Below, one piece after another: positions 25,863 through 34,599 of a stretch of 64,000 nucleotides of DNA. Position 1 is the first letter of the stretch, and each line of letters opens with the position of its first letter. Made by a program: the position numbers and the translations under genes. The stretch comes from Bacillota bacterium (GTDB lineage: Bacteria > Bacillota > Clostridia > Acetivibrionales > DTU013), in the NCBI GenBank assembly GCA_023426125.1, contig JAFABI010000084.1, positions 20,746 to 84,745 on the forward strand, given 5' to 3'. Under the pieces are notes generated by a model. The model saw only the letters and a program-made list of their open reading frames with translations, did not search any database and was not told the origin of the DNA.

Positions 25863-28800
25863 CTATTTGTGGATATGATCCAGCATGGCCTCGCCGATCC
25901 GTTTCCCGTTCAGGGTCACATAAATGCCCTCGCCGGCGTGGGTCTCCTTCAAACGGATGGTTCTTACCTCGATGAAGGGATCCATTTTAAGCTGCTTGAT
26001 GGCGTCGGAGAATTTGGCGTAAAGCTCTTTTGAACCTGCGGCCGTGCACGCTTCACAGGTGCAAATGGTATATTCCCGTGTCGCAAAGGCGGAGTCCGCT
26101 TTTTTCCTCGAGATTACACCTGCGCCGTCGGCTTTTTTCGAAGTATACGAAGTGTGCAGCAGCTCGTGGGCAAGATGGGAGTTGGCCTCTCCGTAGAAAT
26201 CCTTGTAAAGCCACAGAATGTCGGGGTTTTCCTGGGATTTGCGGTATTGTGCGGTTTTGTCAATATTCACAAGAACCTGCTGGCGTTTTTCCAGGGCATC
26301 CACCTTCTCAGGGACCGGATGGCCTGCTCCGCAGATACAGCCGCCAGGGCATGCCATTACTTCGATCAAGTCATAGCCTACGTCGACGCCCTGAATGATT
26401 TTTTCAAGGATGGGCTCGGCATTGTGCAGGCCGCTGATGACCGCAACACGGACCTTGGTGCCGTTTGCTTCCACCGTAGACTCCTTGACGCCCTCAAAAC
26501 CACGGATTTCTTCAAAGTCAAGATGCTCGGTGAGAGCTTTTCCCGTAAGCTTTTCGACCGCCATACGCAGCGCTGCCTCCGCAACCCCGCCGGAGGCTCC
26601 GAAAAGGATGCCGGCGCCGGAAACCTGTTTATACGGCTCATCAAATTCCTGAGGCTGGATTTTAGCAGTGTCAAGGCGTGCCAGCTTAACCATTTCAAGC
26701 ATTTCGGTAGATGTAAGGACTGCATCCACGTCCCGGATTCCGTCATGTGTAAATTCAGGACGGGCGGCTTCGCATTTCTTTGCGAGGCAGGGGACAACAG
26801 AGACCACATAAAGGTTTTTCTTGTCAATACCTGCCAGCTTGGCGTAATGATTCTTCACAGTGGAACCCATCATCATTTGAGGCGACTTGCAGCTGGAAAG
26901 ATGAGGGATAATTTCCGGGTAGCGCTTTTCGACCAGGTTGATCCAGCCCGGGCAGCAGGAGGTGAATTGAGGCATCACACCCTTTTTCTCAATCCGGTTC
27001 AGGAATTCCGTCGTCTCTTCGATGATGGTCAAATCCGCGGCAAAGGAGAAATCAAAAACCTTGTCAAAGCCCAGCTGCTTAAGCAGCCCGGCCATGAAAG
27101 GCGACGCGGCGTCATAGGGAATGCCGAATTTGGATGAGATGATGCTGCGGACTGCCGGCGCAACAAAGGCGACAACAGTCTTGCCGGGATCATTGATGGC
27201 CCGGAAGACCTTGCCCCTTTCACGGCGGTAATCCAGAGCGCCGCAGGGACATGCGGTAACACACTGGCCGCAGCTGACGCAGTCCGTCTCCTGCAGGGGA
27301 AGACCGCTCTTGGTGCCAACCAGCTGCCGGCCGTGCTTCATATAAAACGTAAGGATATCCGGCCCTTCGATTTCAGCACATGCGGCAATACAGCGTCCGC
27401 AGGAGATGCATTTGTTATGGTCGCGCATAATGAAGGGATGATCGTCGACGATGGGGATATACGGACGTTCATGGATAGGATTCTTAAATTCGATCCCATG
27501 GGAGCAGGCTTCTTTCCTCAGATCACAGGTGAAACGCTCGGAACAGCCGCATTTGAGGCAGCGGCGGGCTTCGGCCCGGGCCGTTTGCTCCGACAATCCC
27601 AATTCTACTTCATCGAAGTTCTTATTGCGTTCAGCTACCGAAAGCGCGGGCATTTTAGCCCTTGCCAATTTAGGCATGGCATTGAATTCCCATTTCGGAA
27701 GGTCCTCCATGGAGCCGCGGCTGCAGCTGTAGTCCACGGTGGCCTCCTTGACATAGCCCTTGGTAAGGAAGCTGTCCATGGCCTCCGCCGCGTGGCGGCC
27801 GGCCGCTACGGCCTGGATGACGGTGGCGGGTCCCGTGACGCAGTCGCCGCCGGCAAATATTTTTATTTCGGAAGTCTGCGAGGTTTTTCCGTTGATTTCA
27901 ATGTCGCCCCACTTGTTGAGCTTCACCGGCAGGTCGTTATACAGGAACTGTGTGTTCGTGCTCTGTCCGATGGCTCCGATAATGGTGTCCGCTTCAATGA
28001 CAATATCGCTGCCTTCCACGGGCACAGGGCGGCGGCGTCCGGAACGGTCGGGCTCGCCAAGGGTCATCCCGATGCAGTGGAGCATTTTCCTTCCGTCCTG
28101 GGCAACGATGCTATTGGGCGCCATCAAAAAGAGCATTTCAACGCCTTCATGCAAGGCTTCTTCTACCTCATAAGGCTCTGCCGGCATCTCTTCCCGGGTA
28201 CGGCGGTAGATGAGCTTCACGGATTTCGCTCCCTTCCGCAGGGCGACGCGGGCGCAGTCGATGGCTGTATTGCCGCCGCCGATGACCACAACATTGTCGC
28301 CCAGGCGTATGTTTACTCCCCTGGTTACCTGTTCCAGGTACTGTATGCCAAGCCATACGCCTTCCAGGTTTTCCCCTTCAATATGCAGAGGAGTTGCACG
28401 CCATGAGCCGATGGCAAGATAAACAGCGTCAAAATCCTTGTTGAGATCCTCCAGGGAAATATGGGTTCCCAGGGCTTTACCCGTCATGATCTTAACGCCC
28501 AGCTTTTTCATGCTGTCAATTTCCTTATCCAGGGTGGCTTTAGGCAAGCGGTATTCCGGTATACCGTAGCGCATCATCCCGCCGGCGTGGGGCAGGCGTT
28601 CAAAGACGGTCACGTCATGACCGTTGATGGCGCTGTAATAAGCCGCGGAAAGGCCGGACGGACCCGAACCCACGATGGCGATCCGTTTTCCGGTTGCAGG
28701 ATTTTTATCCGGAAGCCAGGGGGTTTCCTGGGACAAATCCCAGTCCGAGGCAAAGCGTTTGACATAATTGATTGCCACCGGCGAATCCACCAGGTTGCGG

Positions 28801-29291
28801 CGGCACTGCGCCTCGCAGGGATGGGGACAGACACGGCCGCATACAATGGGGAAAGGGTTGTTGTCCTTGATCACCTGAATCGCGGACTGAAAATTTCCGT
28901 TGCCTACATGGCGTAGATACGACTGGATGTCGATGTTTGCCGGGCAGGTCATGACGCAGGGAGCGACACAGTCTGCGTTATGATCGGAAAGGAGCTGTTC
29001 CAGCCTGACCTTCCGATAGTTCTCAAGCTTCGGGCTGCTGGTGTGGATGATCATACCTTCCTTTACGGGAGTCTGGCATGCTTTCACATCCCTGTCGCCG
29101 TCGGCGCCCAGCTCAACCACACACAGGCCGCAATTTCCGTTTGACCTCTCGAGCCTTATATCATAGCAGAGATGCGGTATATGAATACCCTCCTGCAGTA
29201 ATGCCTGAAGAATGGTGAGATTGTCATACACTTCAACTTCCCGGTCATTGACGGTTACTTTGATGCGTTTCTGATTTGCTAATGTTTTCAT
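25863..29291 (-). CDS. ferredoxin / GltD-like flavoprotein / [FeFe]-hydrogenase fusion
   Basis: 1142 residues. Residues 1-95 form a [2Fe-2S] ferredoxin (HLCYDIRLERSNGNCGLCVVEL, then ACQTP). A Cys-rich section follows (DCVAPCVMTCPANID). A GltD/NfnB-type FAD and NAD(P)H oxidoreductase spans about 120-560, with VCGRVCPHPCEAQCRR, IVGSGPSGLSAAYYS and VVIGGGNTAIDCARVA. Two [4Fe-4S] ferredoxin motifs are CISCGRCIAAC and CVSCGQCVTACPC. The H-cluster domain has L1 FTSCCPGW, L2 VVPCLAKKCEA and L3 EVMACPGGCICGAGHP. A roughly 100-residue tail contains CTCEAC. It probably couples NAD(P)H oxidation to H2 formation or bifurcates electrons in one chain. L2 has Val where MPC is usual, and L3 has GAGHP for GGGQP. 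GAGG precedes ATG 29291; it is a single-gene unit. Confidence 0.9.
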   Translation of the reverse strand: MKTLANQKRIKVTVNDREVEVYDNLTILQALLQEGIHIPHLCYDIRLERSNGNCGLCVVELGADGDRDVKACQTPVKEGMIIHTSSPKLENYRKVRLEQLLSDHNADCVAPCVMTCPANIDIQSYLRHVGNGNFQSAIQVIKDNNPFPIVCGRVCPHPCEAQCRRNLVDSPVAINYVKRFASDWDLSQETPWLPDKNPATGKRIAIVGSGPSGLSAAYYSAINGHDVTVFERLPHAGGMMRYGIPEYRLPKATLDKEIDSMKKLGVKIMTGKALGTHISLEDLNKDFDAVYLAIGSWRATPLHIEGENLEGVWLGIQYLEQVTRGVNIRLGDNVVVIGGGNTAIDCARVALRKGAKSVKLIYRRTREEMPAEPYEVEEALHEGVEMLFLMAPNSIVAQDGRKMLHCIGMTLGEPDRSGRRRPVPVEGSDIVIEADTIIGAIGQSTNTQFLYNDLPVKLNKWGDIEINGKTSQTSEIKIFAGGDCVTGPATVIQAVAAGRHAAEAMDSFLTKGYVKEATVDYSCSRGSMEDLPKWEFNAMPKLARAKMPALSVAERNKNFDEVELGLSEQTARAEARRCLKCGCSERFTCDLRKEACSHGIEFKNPIHERPYIPIVDDHPFIMRDHNKCISCGRCIAACAEIEGPDILTFYMKHGRQLVGTKSGLPLQETDCVSCGQCVTACPCGALDYRRERGKVFRAINDPGKTVVAFVAPAVRSIISSKFGIPYDAASPFMAGLLKQLGFDKVFDFSFAADLTIIEETTEFLNRIEKKGVMPQFTSCCPGWINLVEKRYPEIIPHLSSCKSPQMMMGSTVKNHYAKLAGIDKKNLYVVSVVPCLAKKCEAARPEFTHDGIRDVDAVLTSTEMLEMVKLARLDTAKIQPQEFDEPYKQVSGAGILFGASGGVAEAALRMAVEKLTGKALTEHLDFEEIRGFEGVKESTVEANGTKVRVAVISGLHNAEPILEKIIQGVDVGYDLIEVMACPGGCICGAGHPVPEKVDALEKRQQVLVNIDKTAQYRKSQENPDILWLYKDFYGEANSHLAHELLHTSYTSKKADGAGVISRKKADSAFATREYTICTCEACTAAGSKELYAKFSDAIKQLKMDPFIEVRTIRLKETHAGEGIYVTLNGKRIGEAMLDHIHK

Positions 29292-29607
29292 AAATCTGAC
29301 CTCATTTGTTTGTTTTATTTAATCATAGCCTAAACTATACCTTATCTTATAATAACGGAATTCTTTCAATTTGTCATTCAATTTGTTTATTTTTTATCAA
29401 TCTTTTTAAAAAATGAAACTGCTATTCCGCGAAAGACCTTATGCAGACGCTTTTCTGCTCCCGTGATTGCCTTTGATTTCCTTGTAAGGTTTATCCATAA
29501 AACAGATTGCAAAGCATGGGAACATATGCTAAAATCAGATGCATGACAAAGGCGTTGATGCGGTTTTCCGTGTTGGCGCTTTTATTTTTTTACGGGGGCG
29601 GAATGCG
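29292..29607. other. divergent intergenic region, hydrogenase / chemoreceptor
   Basis: 316 bases, AT-rich next to the hydrogenase start. No repeat, RNA or open frame was recognised. Several -10-like TATARK sequences lie in the first 60 bases on the minus strand, but none has a convincing -35 partner. Confidence 0.4.
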
Positions 29608-31131
29608 ATGCGCAACAAAATTAAGGTGCTGATGTTCATAGCTTGTATGGTATTGGGGGCGGCTGTATTTTTTATTCCCCTGCCTCATATCTGGATAAAT
29701 ACGGGAGCTTATTTATTGATAGCAGCTGTTGCTGCTGCTTTTTACGTATATCAGGGCTCAATGGCAAATGCAGAAAAGGACAGGGTAATAAGGACGCTGG
29801 AAGAAGAACTGACGACGCTCAAGATGGAGCTGCATGTTACATCAAGCCAGATCTCCGCCGTATCGGAGCAGTTGTATATAAACCTGGATGAAAACAATGC
29901 CTTTGCACAGCAGGTATATGCGGAGACCTCGGAAATGGCCGATCTAAACGCACAGGTAAATGAAAATATCCGGAATACCCTGGCGGATGCAAAAAACATG
30001 ATCCAGCTTATGGGAGAAACAAGGGACACTTCCATGGAAATGGAAGCCTTAAGCTCTTCTTCCGAAAAGGTACTGAAAACCAGCATGGAGGAAATCCTGG
30101 AAATTGTCGGCATGATTAATGAAATACAGGAGTCTTTTAATGGGACCACGGAGTATATGGTAAAATTATCGGCAACCTCGGGAGAGATTGTACGTATTCT
30201 TGAGACAGTGAACCATATATCAAAACAGACCCACCTTTTGGCATTGAACGCATCCATCGAATCGGCCAGGGCGGGGGAAGCCGGCAAAGGCTTCGCGGTG
30301 GTGGCGGATGAAATACGGAAGCTGGCCCTGGAAAGTGAAAATTCCGTCAAGGATATCAAGCATCTGGTGGATGCGATACAGGACGAGGTTTCCGGCGTGC
30401 ACCGGATCGTTGAGGAAAATGGCGTAAAGGTGGACAAGGGTGTGAAAAGCTCCCAAAATATTGAAGGCTACCTGGGAAAAATCCATTATTCCTTCCACGG
30501 AGTGCTGGACATGGTGAAAAAAATCATTGCATTGTCCGAGGAAGAGGCCAGGGATGCAAATGACGTAATGGACAAGGTAAAGGATGTGGACGGCTTTGTG
30601 GATATTACCGCAAAAAGCGTTGAAAGTGTAAAAGAATCGGTATACAAGCAAAAGCAAAGCATCCAGGAAATTGCTGAAATGAGCAACCGCCTGAACAATG
30701 CGTCAAAAAACCTCACCGAGCTGTTGGAAAATTCCACGTTTGAGAATATCAATACGGATAGCCCGGAAAACAAAGGGAAAATCAATCAAGCGTTTAAGGC
30801 GATGAAAGAACTGGCCTCGAATCCGGAGGTACGGAAGCTGGACAAATCCGTTCACAGGGATTCCATGGCCGGATTGCTGGAGCGGAATGAGTTTATTGAA
30901 GCCGCATGGAGCAACGACGCCAAAGGAAGATTTATATGTTCTATCCCGGAAGCCGGGATCGCCAATGCAAATATCAGGGAGTGGTTCAAAAAGAGCATCG
31001 GAGGAGAGGATTTCTCTTCACCGGTATATATATCCGCCATTACGAAAAAACCTTGTATGACGCTTTCCATACCAATTAAAGCGGATAGCGGTGAAATCGT
31101 CGGCGTGATAGGGGTCGATTTGAAATTATGA
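29608..31131 (+). CDS. methyl-accepting chemotaxis-like protein with C-terminal sensor domain
   Basis: About 507 residues. Two hydrophobic stretches at 8-25 and 30-50 form an N-terminal membrane hairpin (VLMFIACMVLGAAVFFI, GAYLLIAAVAAAFYVY). A coiled-coil MCP signalling domain spans about 80-400, with the hairpin tip LLALNASIESARAGEAGKGFAVVADEIRKLA. The C-terminal 110 residues (LLERNEFIEAAWSNDAKGRFICSIP, WFKKSIGGEDFSSPVYISAITKKPCMTLSIPI, GEIVGVIGVDL) resemble one Cache/PDC half. Sensor domains normally precede the signalling domain and lie outside the cell; here it follows and should be cytoplasmic. GGGGCGG precedes ATG 29608. A reading from 29539 is possible but lacks support. Confidence 0.85.
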   Translation: MRNKIKVLMFIACMVLGAAVFFIPLPHIWINTGAYLLIAAVAAAFYVYQGSMANAEKDRVIRTLEEELTTLKMELHVTSSQISAVSEQLYINLDENNAFAQQVYAETSEMADLNAQVNENIRNTLADAKNMIQLMGETRDTSMEMEALSSSSEKVLKTSMEEILEIVGMINEIQESFNGTTEYMVKLSATSGEIVRILETVNHISKQTHLLALNASIESARAGEAGKGFAVVADEIRKLALESENSVKDIKHLVDAIQDEVSGVHRIVEENGVKVDKGVKSSQNIEGYLGKIHYSFHGVLDMVKKIIALSEEEARDANDVMDKVKDVDGFVDITAKSVESVKESVYKQKQSIQEIAEMSNRLNNASKNLTELLENSTFENINTDSPENKGKINQAFKAMKELASNPEVRKLDKSVHRDSMAGLLERNEFIEAAWSNDAKGRFICSIPEAGIANANIREWFKKSIGGEDFSSPVYISAITKKPCMTLSIPIKADSGEIVGVIGVDLKL

Positions 31132-31163
31132 GTAAATATGAGGTAAATTCGGTAATTGCAAAC

Positions 31164-31222
31164 CAAACGGGAACGGCTCTGTCTGCTGGACGTCAGCCAG
31201 CAAGCAGAGCCGTCCCCGTTTG
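31164..31222. repeat. REP-like palindrome between convergent genes
   Basis: CAAACGGG-AACGGCTCTG and its near inverse CAGAGCCGT-CCCCGTTTG flank a smaller TGCTGG/CCAGCA hairpin. The arms contain a GGGAACGGCTCT variant of the GGGGACRGTTCT family. It could serve both flanking genes as a transcript end, although no long T-run follows. Confidence 0.55.
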
Positions 31223-31244
31223 CGCCGTTTGCATTATACCTCTA

Positions 31245-31796
31245 CTACTTTTTCACTTCCTGCACACCTGTTACCTTGCTCTTGTCATCCATCTTGAAGG
31301 TATTTTTGGCTTCATCGGTTGTAAAGTATACATTCCCTTCTACAGTTGCGTCTACCAGTTCAAAATTCTTGGCTGAAACATACAGGTCGCCTTTGAAGGT
31401 CCCGTGCTGAATGCTGCCATTCAAGCTGTTAATGGTAAGCTTTGGAGCGGTGAGCTTATACCTGGCTGTGATATTCCGGGCTTCATCCTGTTCATAGAGA
31501 GCGATCTTCCGCTGAATGACGTCGTTGCCCGCATCATCCTTTTTACCGTTTTTGAACTCGCCGTCCAGCACCAGTTCCTTGTCAAACGTCAGGTCCTTTA
31601 ATGTACAAATGATCCACACGCCACTGTTGCTGATGGCTTTTTCAAAGGCAGCTTCGGTATTGACGATGGAGGCGGTTGTCACCGTATCCGGTGAAGTCGT
31701 GCCTGCTGTTGTTGTAGGCGGCACATTGGTTTGGTTGCACCCCGCCAATACTGCGATGCATAAAACCAGTGCCAAAAGAATTGCTTTCAGTCTCAT
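31245..31796 (-). CDS. lipoprotein of unknown function
   Basis: 183 residues with a lipoprotein signal (MRLKAILLALVLCIAVLAGC; lipobox LAGC, Cys20). A Thr-rich spacer (TTTAGTTSPDTVTTAS) precedes the folded part. The mature domain has repeating beta-strand phrases (DLTFDKELVLDGEF, APKLTINSLNGSI, GTFKGDLYVSAKNFEL, ATVEGNVYFTTDEAKNTF) like a short beta solenoid. It should sit on the outer face of the membrane. AAGGAGG precedes the ATG. No family was recognised. Confidence 0.8.
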   Translation of the reverse strand: MRLKAILLALVLCIAVLAGCNQTNVPPTTTAGTTSPDTVTTASIVNTEAAFEKAISNSGVWIICTLKDLTFDKELVLDGEFKNGKKDDAGNDVIQRKIALYEQDEARNITARYKLTAPKLTINSLNGSIQHGTFKGDLYVSAKNFELVDATVEGNVYFTTDEAKNTFKMDDKSKVTGVQEVKK

Positions 31797-32165
31797 TATG
31801 AGTCCTCCTTGTTAATTAAAATGCTTCACCATACATTATTCCACAAAAAAATGAAAATTAACGGAAACTTGATGAATTGTTACTAAAAAAAGAACGGTCT
31901 GCTTATGCCACAGGGGTGGAACAGCCGGCAGAAGGGGCTTTCGCTCCCTGGTATAAAGTTCCTGCAATGATTTTTTAAAATGCGGGAGCGGGAAATCGGA
32001 GTACTGCGTCTAATAAGTACAACTGAAAAGAACTTTCCGGAGATGTTCCTGAAAATGCAGTCCTCTGAGGATGGGGCTGCTTGCTGTGCAACCGGCATTT
32101 TCAGAAAAACGGGAAGCAAGATTTTCAGTGCTTCGAAGTGAAAGCTGCAAGAGAGGAGACAAAGA
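31797..32165. other. gene-free interval upstream of the ECF sigma gene
   Basis: 369 bases between a divergent lipoprotein gene and the sigma factor gene. Bases about 32031-32118 hold one copy of a dispersed repeat (see 37695-37805). The rest shows no recognisable RNA. An autoregulated ECF promoter is expected near the right end but could not be assigned. Confidence 0.45.
32031..32118. repeat. dispersed inverted-repeat element, copy A
   Basis: It shares CTGAAAATGCAGTCC, GGGGCTG, TGCAACC and TTTCAGAAAAACGGGAAG with 37695-37805. The outer arms (ACTTTCCGG and CGGGAAGC) are a degraded version of the perfect arms of copy B. Confidence 0.6.
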
Positions 32166-32723
32166 ATGTATTCCCTTTCGGTACCAAAGGAGAATAAGCA
32201 GAAGAAAAGACAGGCGATTGAAGAAGAAATGCAAAGGTTGATGGACACTTACGGCAACGATGTGCTCAGGACTTCCTATATGTATCTGAAGGATATGCAC
32301 AAAGCCGAAGACGCTTTCCAGGAGGTATTCATCAAGGTCTTTAACAAATTTGATAGCTTTAGGGGCGACAGCAGCGAAAAAACCTGGATTATCAAAATCA
32401 CCATCAATGTATGCAGGGATATATTACGCAGCTCCTGGTTGAAAAGGGTGCTGCTTACGGATAGATTCGTCGAACAGAAGAGCAGTCCGGATATTGCAGG
32501 CAGAATCATAAGAAAAGATGAGAACAAGCTCCTTTTTGATGAGGTCATGTCCCTTCCGGAAGCATTCAGGGAGGTAATCATTCTTTACTATTATCACGGC
32601 TGCGATACAAAAGAAGCCGGCGAGATCCTGAATACTGCGGAAGGGACTGTAAGGAGCAGACTGCACAGGGCCAGGGAAATGCTCAAAGGCAGGCTGGGAG
32701 GGAGGATTGGTTTTAGTGATTGA
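32166..32723 (+). CDS. ECF-family RNA polymerase sigma factor
   Basis: 185 residues. Region 2 spans about 22-92 (YGNDVLRTSYMYLKDMHKAEDAFQEVFIKVFNKFDSF, then KTWIIKITINVCRDILR). Region 4 spans about 125-178 (LPEAFREVIILYYYHGCDTKEAGEILNTAEGTVRSRLHRAREML). A short basic N-terminal extension (KENKQKKRQ) is unusual. GAGGAG precedes the ATG. It overlaps the next gene by eight bases, an arrangement typical of sigma/anti-sigma pairs. The stimulus is unknown. Confidence 0.93.
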   Translation: MYSLSVPKENKQKKRQAIEEEMQRLMDTYGNDVLRTSYMYLKDMHKAEDAFQEVFIKVFNKFDSFRGDSSEKTWIIKITINVCRDILRSSWLKRVLLTDRFVEQKSSPDIAGRIIRKDENKLLFDEVMSLPEAFREVIILYYYHGCDTKEAGEILNTAEGTVRSRLHRAREMLKGRLGGRIGFSD

Positions 32724-33420
32724 CAGGAAGGAGTTCAGAGGCGCCGCTGATGAAGCGATGCGTGATATAAATGCCGGCAGGGAGCTTAAGGAAAGAACCT
32801 TGCGGCAATGCATGAAAAAAAAGCATAAACCGGTTGGCTGGCTTCTGACAGCGGCCGCAGGCTTTGTCCTGACATTCGGAGTCTTGAACATCACCGGCTT
32901 ATTGCAGTTAGGGCTCTGGCAGGACAATGTGGGAAATCCGCAAATTATGCTGGGAGAACCCGGCGAGGATTGGAATACAGTGCAGGGAACGGACAATAGC
33001 ATGTTCCCCGAGTCTTCCACGGTCACCGATTGGGTTCTTGAGACTCCCGAAGAGGCAGAAACCGTTTTTGGCGATGCTTTCCTTCTGCCCGCTTATATTC
33101 CGGAAAATTATAAACTTGATGAAGTGCATGCCTCCGGGGACGGAAATACGGCATATAAGATCGTGCTCACCTATTTCGCCGGAGAGCAGCCGCTTTTAAT
33201 TATTGAAGACAAGACGGAGCAGCCGCTTGGATTTGCCAACTACAAGCGGGTGGACATCAACGGCACGGCAGGATATTCAAAGCCGGAGACGGCAGGGGAG
33301 GAGAGCAGCGCCGGCGATCCGGATACCGAGGTACACTGGTTCAAGAACGGGGTCCATTATTCCGTTTTTGGGCGGATTACAGAGGGGGAGGCTGTGAAAA
33401 TAGCAGCTTCCATGAAATAA
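32716..33420 (+). CDS. putative anti-sigma factor, membrane-anchored, DUF4367-like
   Basis: About 234 residues. A cytoplasmic N-terminal segment (IDRKEFRGAADEAMRDINAGRELKERTLRQCM) would hold the sigma factor. One membrane helix (about 43-62, VGWLLTAAAGFVLTFGVLNI) leads to an outer domain with LLPAYIPENYKLDEVHASGDG, LLIIEDKTEQ and VHWFKNGVHYSVFGRIT, the DUF4367 pattern common in clostridial anti-sigma proteins. The GTG at 32716 is ten bases after GGAGG and was chosen over TTG 32707. Confidence 0.82.
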   Translation: MIDRKEFRGAADEAMRDINAGRELKERTLRQCMKKKHKPVGWLLTAAAGFVLTFGVLNITGLLQLGLWQDNVGNPQIMLGEPGEDWNTVQGTDNSMFPESSTVTDWVLETPEEAETVFGDAFLLPAYIPENYKLDEVHASGDGNTAYKIVLTYFAGEQPLLIIEDKTEQPLGFANYKRVDINGTAGYSKPETAGEESSAGDPDTEVHWFKNGVHYSVFGRITEGEAVKIAASMK

Positions 33421-33455
33421 ACAACCCAATTTATTAAAACGTGGAGGAGATTGTG

Positions 33456-34094
33456 ATGATTAAATCAAAATTTGTCAGGGCTTTTATTCTGGGCATAGGT
33501 TTAACAGTGTTTTCGTCAACGGCTGCATTTGCTGCAACCGATATAGGAGCAGGCCAGTCGGGAGTGATTGGCGTCGAGGGCAAGACGGTGCAGGCGGAGC
33601 CGACGATAGACAGCGACTTACTGCAGAAGCAAGGAGAAATTGATGCCTATGTTTTTAAGACGCATACCTCGGAAATAGCCGATAAGGGGATAACCGTCAC
33701 GCATACCGGACCGATGGATAATTATGTGGAAATAGGCATTACGCCTTACAGCGAAGAGAGTGCTGAGTATTTTTACGGGATATTCGGAAAGGATAAGGTG
33801 AAAGTAGTCGAGGGACAGCAGGCAGTTTTAATGATAGCGCCGGCCGATGCTCCGGATGCTCCGCCAGTCATGGATCCGGATAAGGCTGTAAGCAGTCAGG
33901 ACGAGATGGCGATCAATACGGCAGGTAATCTGCCTCTATATGCGACAGATACTGTGACCACAACTTCGGCCGAAAACGCTGCGTCTGCTGGAATGAGTTC
34001 CGCCATGCTGGTTATGGTAATCGCCGGTGTGGCTGTAGTACTTGGCGGAGGTGCCATTCTGGTGATGCGCAGGCTTAAACCCGCAGGAAGATAA
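33456..34094 (+). CDS. secreted protein with C-terminal membrane anchor
   Basis: 212 residues, 35 bases after the anti-sigma gene and probably in the same operon. The signal peptide is about 1-26 (ending STAAFAAT). The outer domain includes EIDAYVFKTHTSEIADKGITVTHTG and VEIGITPYSEESAEYFYGIFGKDKVKVVEGQQA. A C-terminal helix (about 183-204, SSAMLVMVIAGVAVVLGGGAILVMRR) ends in basic residues, giving an anchor topology. It is a likely target or partner of the sigma system. No family was recognised. GGAGGAG precedes ATG 33456. Confidence 0.75.
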   Translation: MIKSKFVRAFILGIGLTVFSSTAAFAATDIGAGQSGVIGVEGKTVQAEPTIDSDLLQKQGEIDAYVFKTHTSEIADKGITVTHTGPMDNYVEIGITPYSEESAEYFYGIFGKDKVKVVEGQQAVLMIAPADAPDAPPVMDPDKAVSSQDEMAINTAGNLPLYATDTVTTTSAENAASAGMSSAMLVMVIAGVAVVLGGGAILVMRRLKPAGR

Positions 34095-34236
34095 TGCTGT
34101 ATTGGATGCGGCAGAGGATGAGTCTCTGCCGCATATTATGAAAGCATATTTTCACCCTCAGGGATGCCGCCATTCGGCATGGCATTGGTATGAAAAAGCT
34201 TGATATATGGGGCCGTTTGGCCGTATAGCATAGAGT

Positions 34237-34380
34237 GTAGGGGCGGCCATTGGCCGTCCGCCATGGCAGTAAGCGAAACCAGGTAATAGCGAACGATGCG
34301 GAAGACAAGAATAGTCTGCTGGTGGAAAGGACATCATTATTACAGATAGCATTCTGCGGACGCGCAATGCGCGCCCCTAC
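34237..34380. repeat. 144-bp MITE-like element, GTAGGGGCG ends, copy 1
   Basis: The left arm starts GTAGGGGCGGCCATTGGCC and the right arm ends GCGCAATGCGCGCCCCTAC. The arms are about 25-bp imperfect inverted repeats, each with its own palindrome (GGCCATTGGCC, GCGCATTGCGC). A nearly full second copy lies at 50746-50890, and solo right ends at 34415-34437 and about 45501-45525. It accounts for most of the gap between 34095 and 34599. Confidence 0.75.
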
Positions 34381-34599
34381 ACTTTTTCAGACGCAGATGT
34401 GCCGCTCGGAGGATGCGGACGCGCAATGCACCCCTACACTTGCAATATCTGAGGAATATAACTGTATTTATTCATAAACCATATGAAAAGAGGCTAACTT
34501 AGCCCTTTTTTTGCACAGATAAAATATTTGTTTTGTAGTACAATAAATGGGATAGCTTACTATATTATGTGCAAGCCAAAGCGAATGGAGAATGCCGGT

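Noticed and set aside
26154..28406. Long open frames on the plus strand (327 and 357 codons) opposite the hydrogenase gene
   Set aside because: They are antisense shadows of a well-supported 1142-residue protein with many cofactor motifs; they have no ribosome sites and no recognisable domains.
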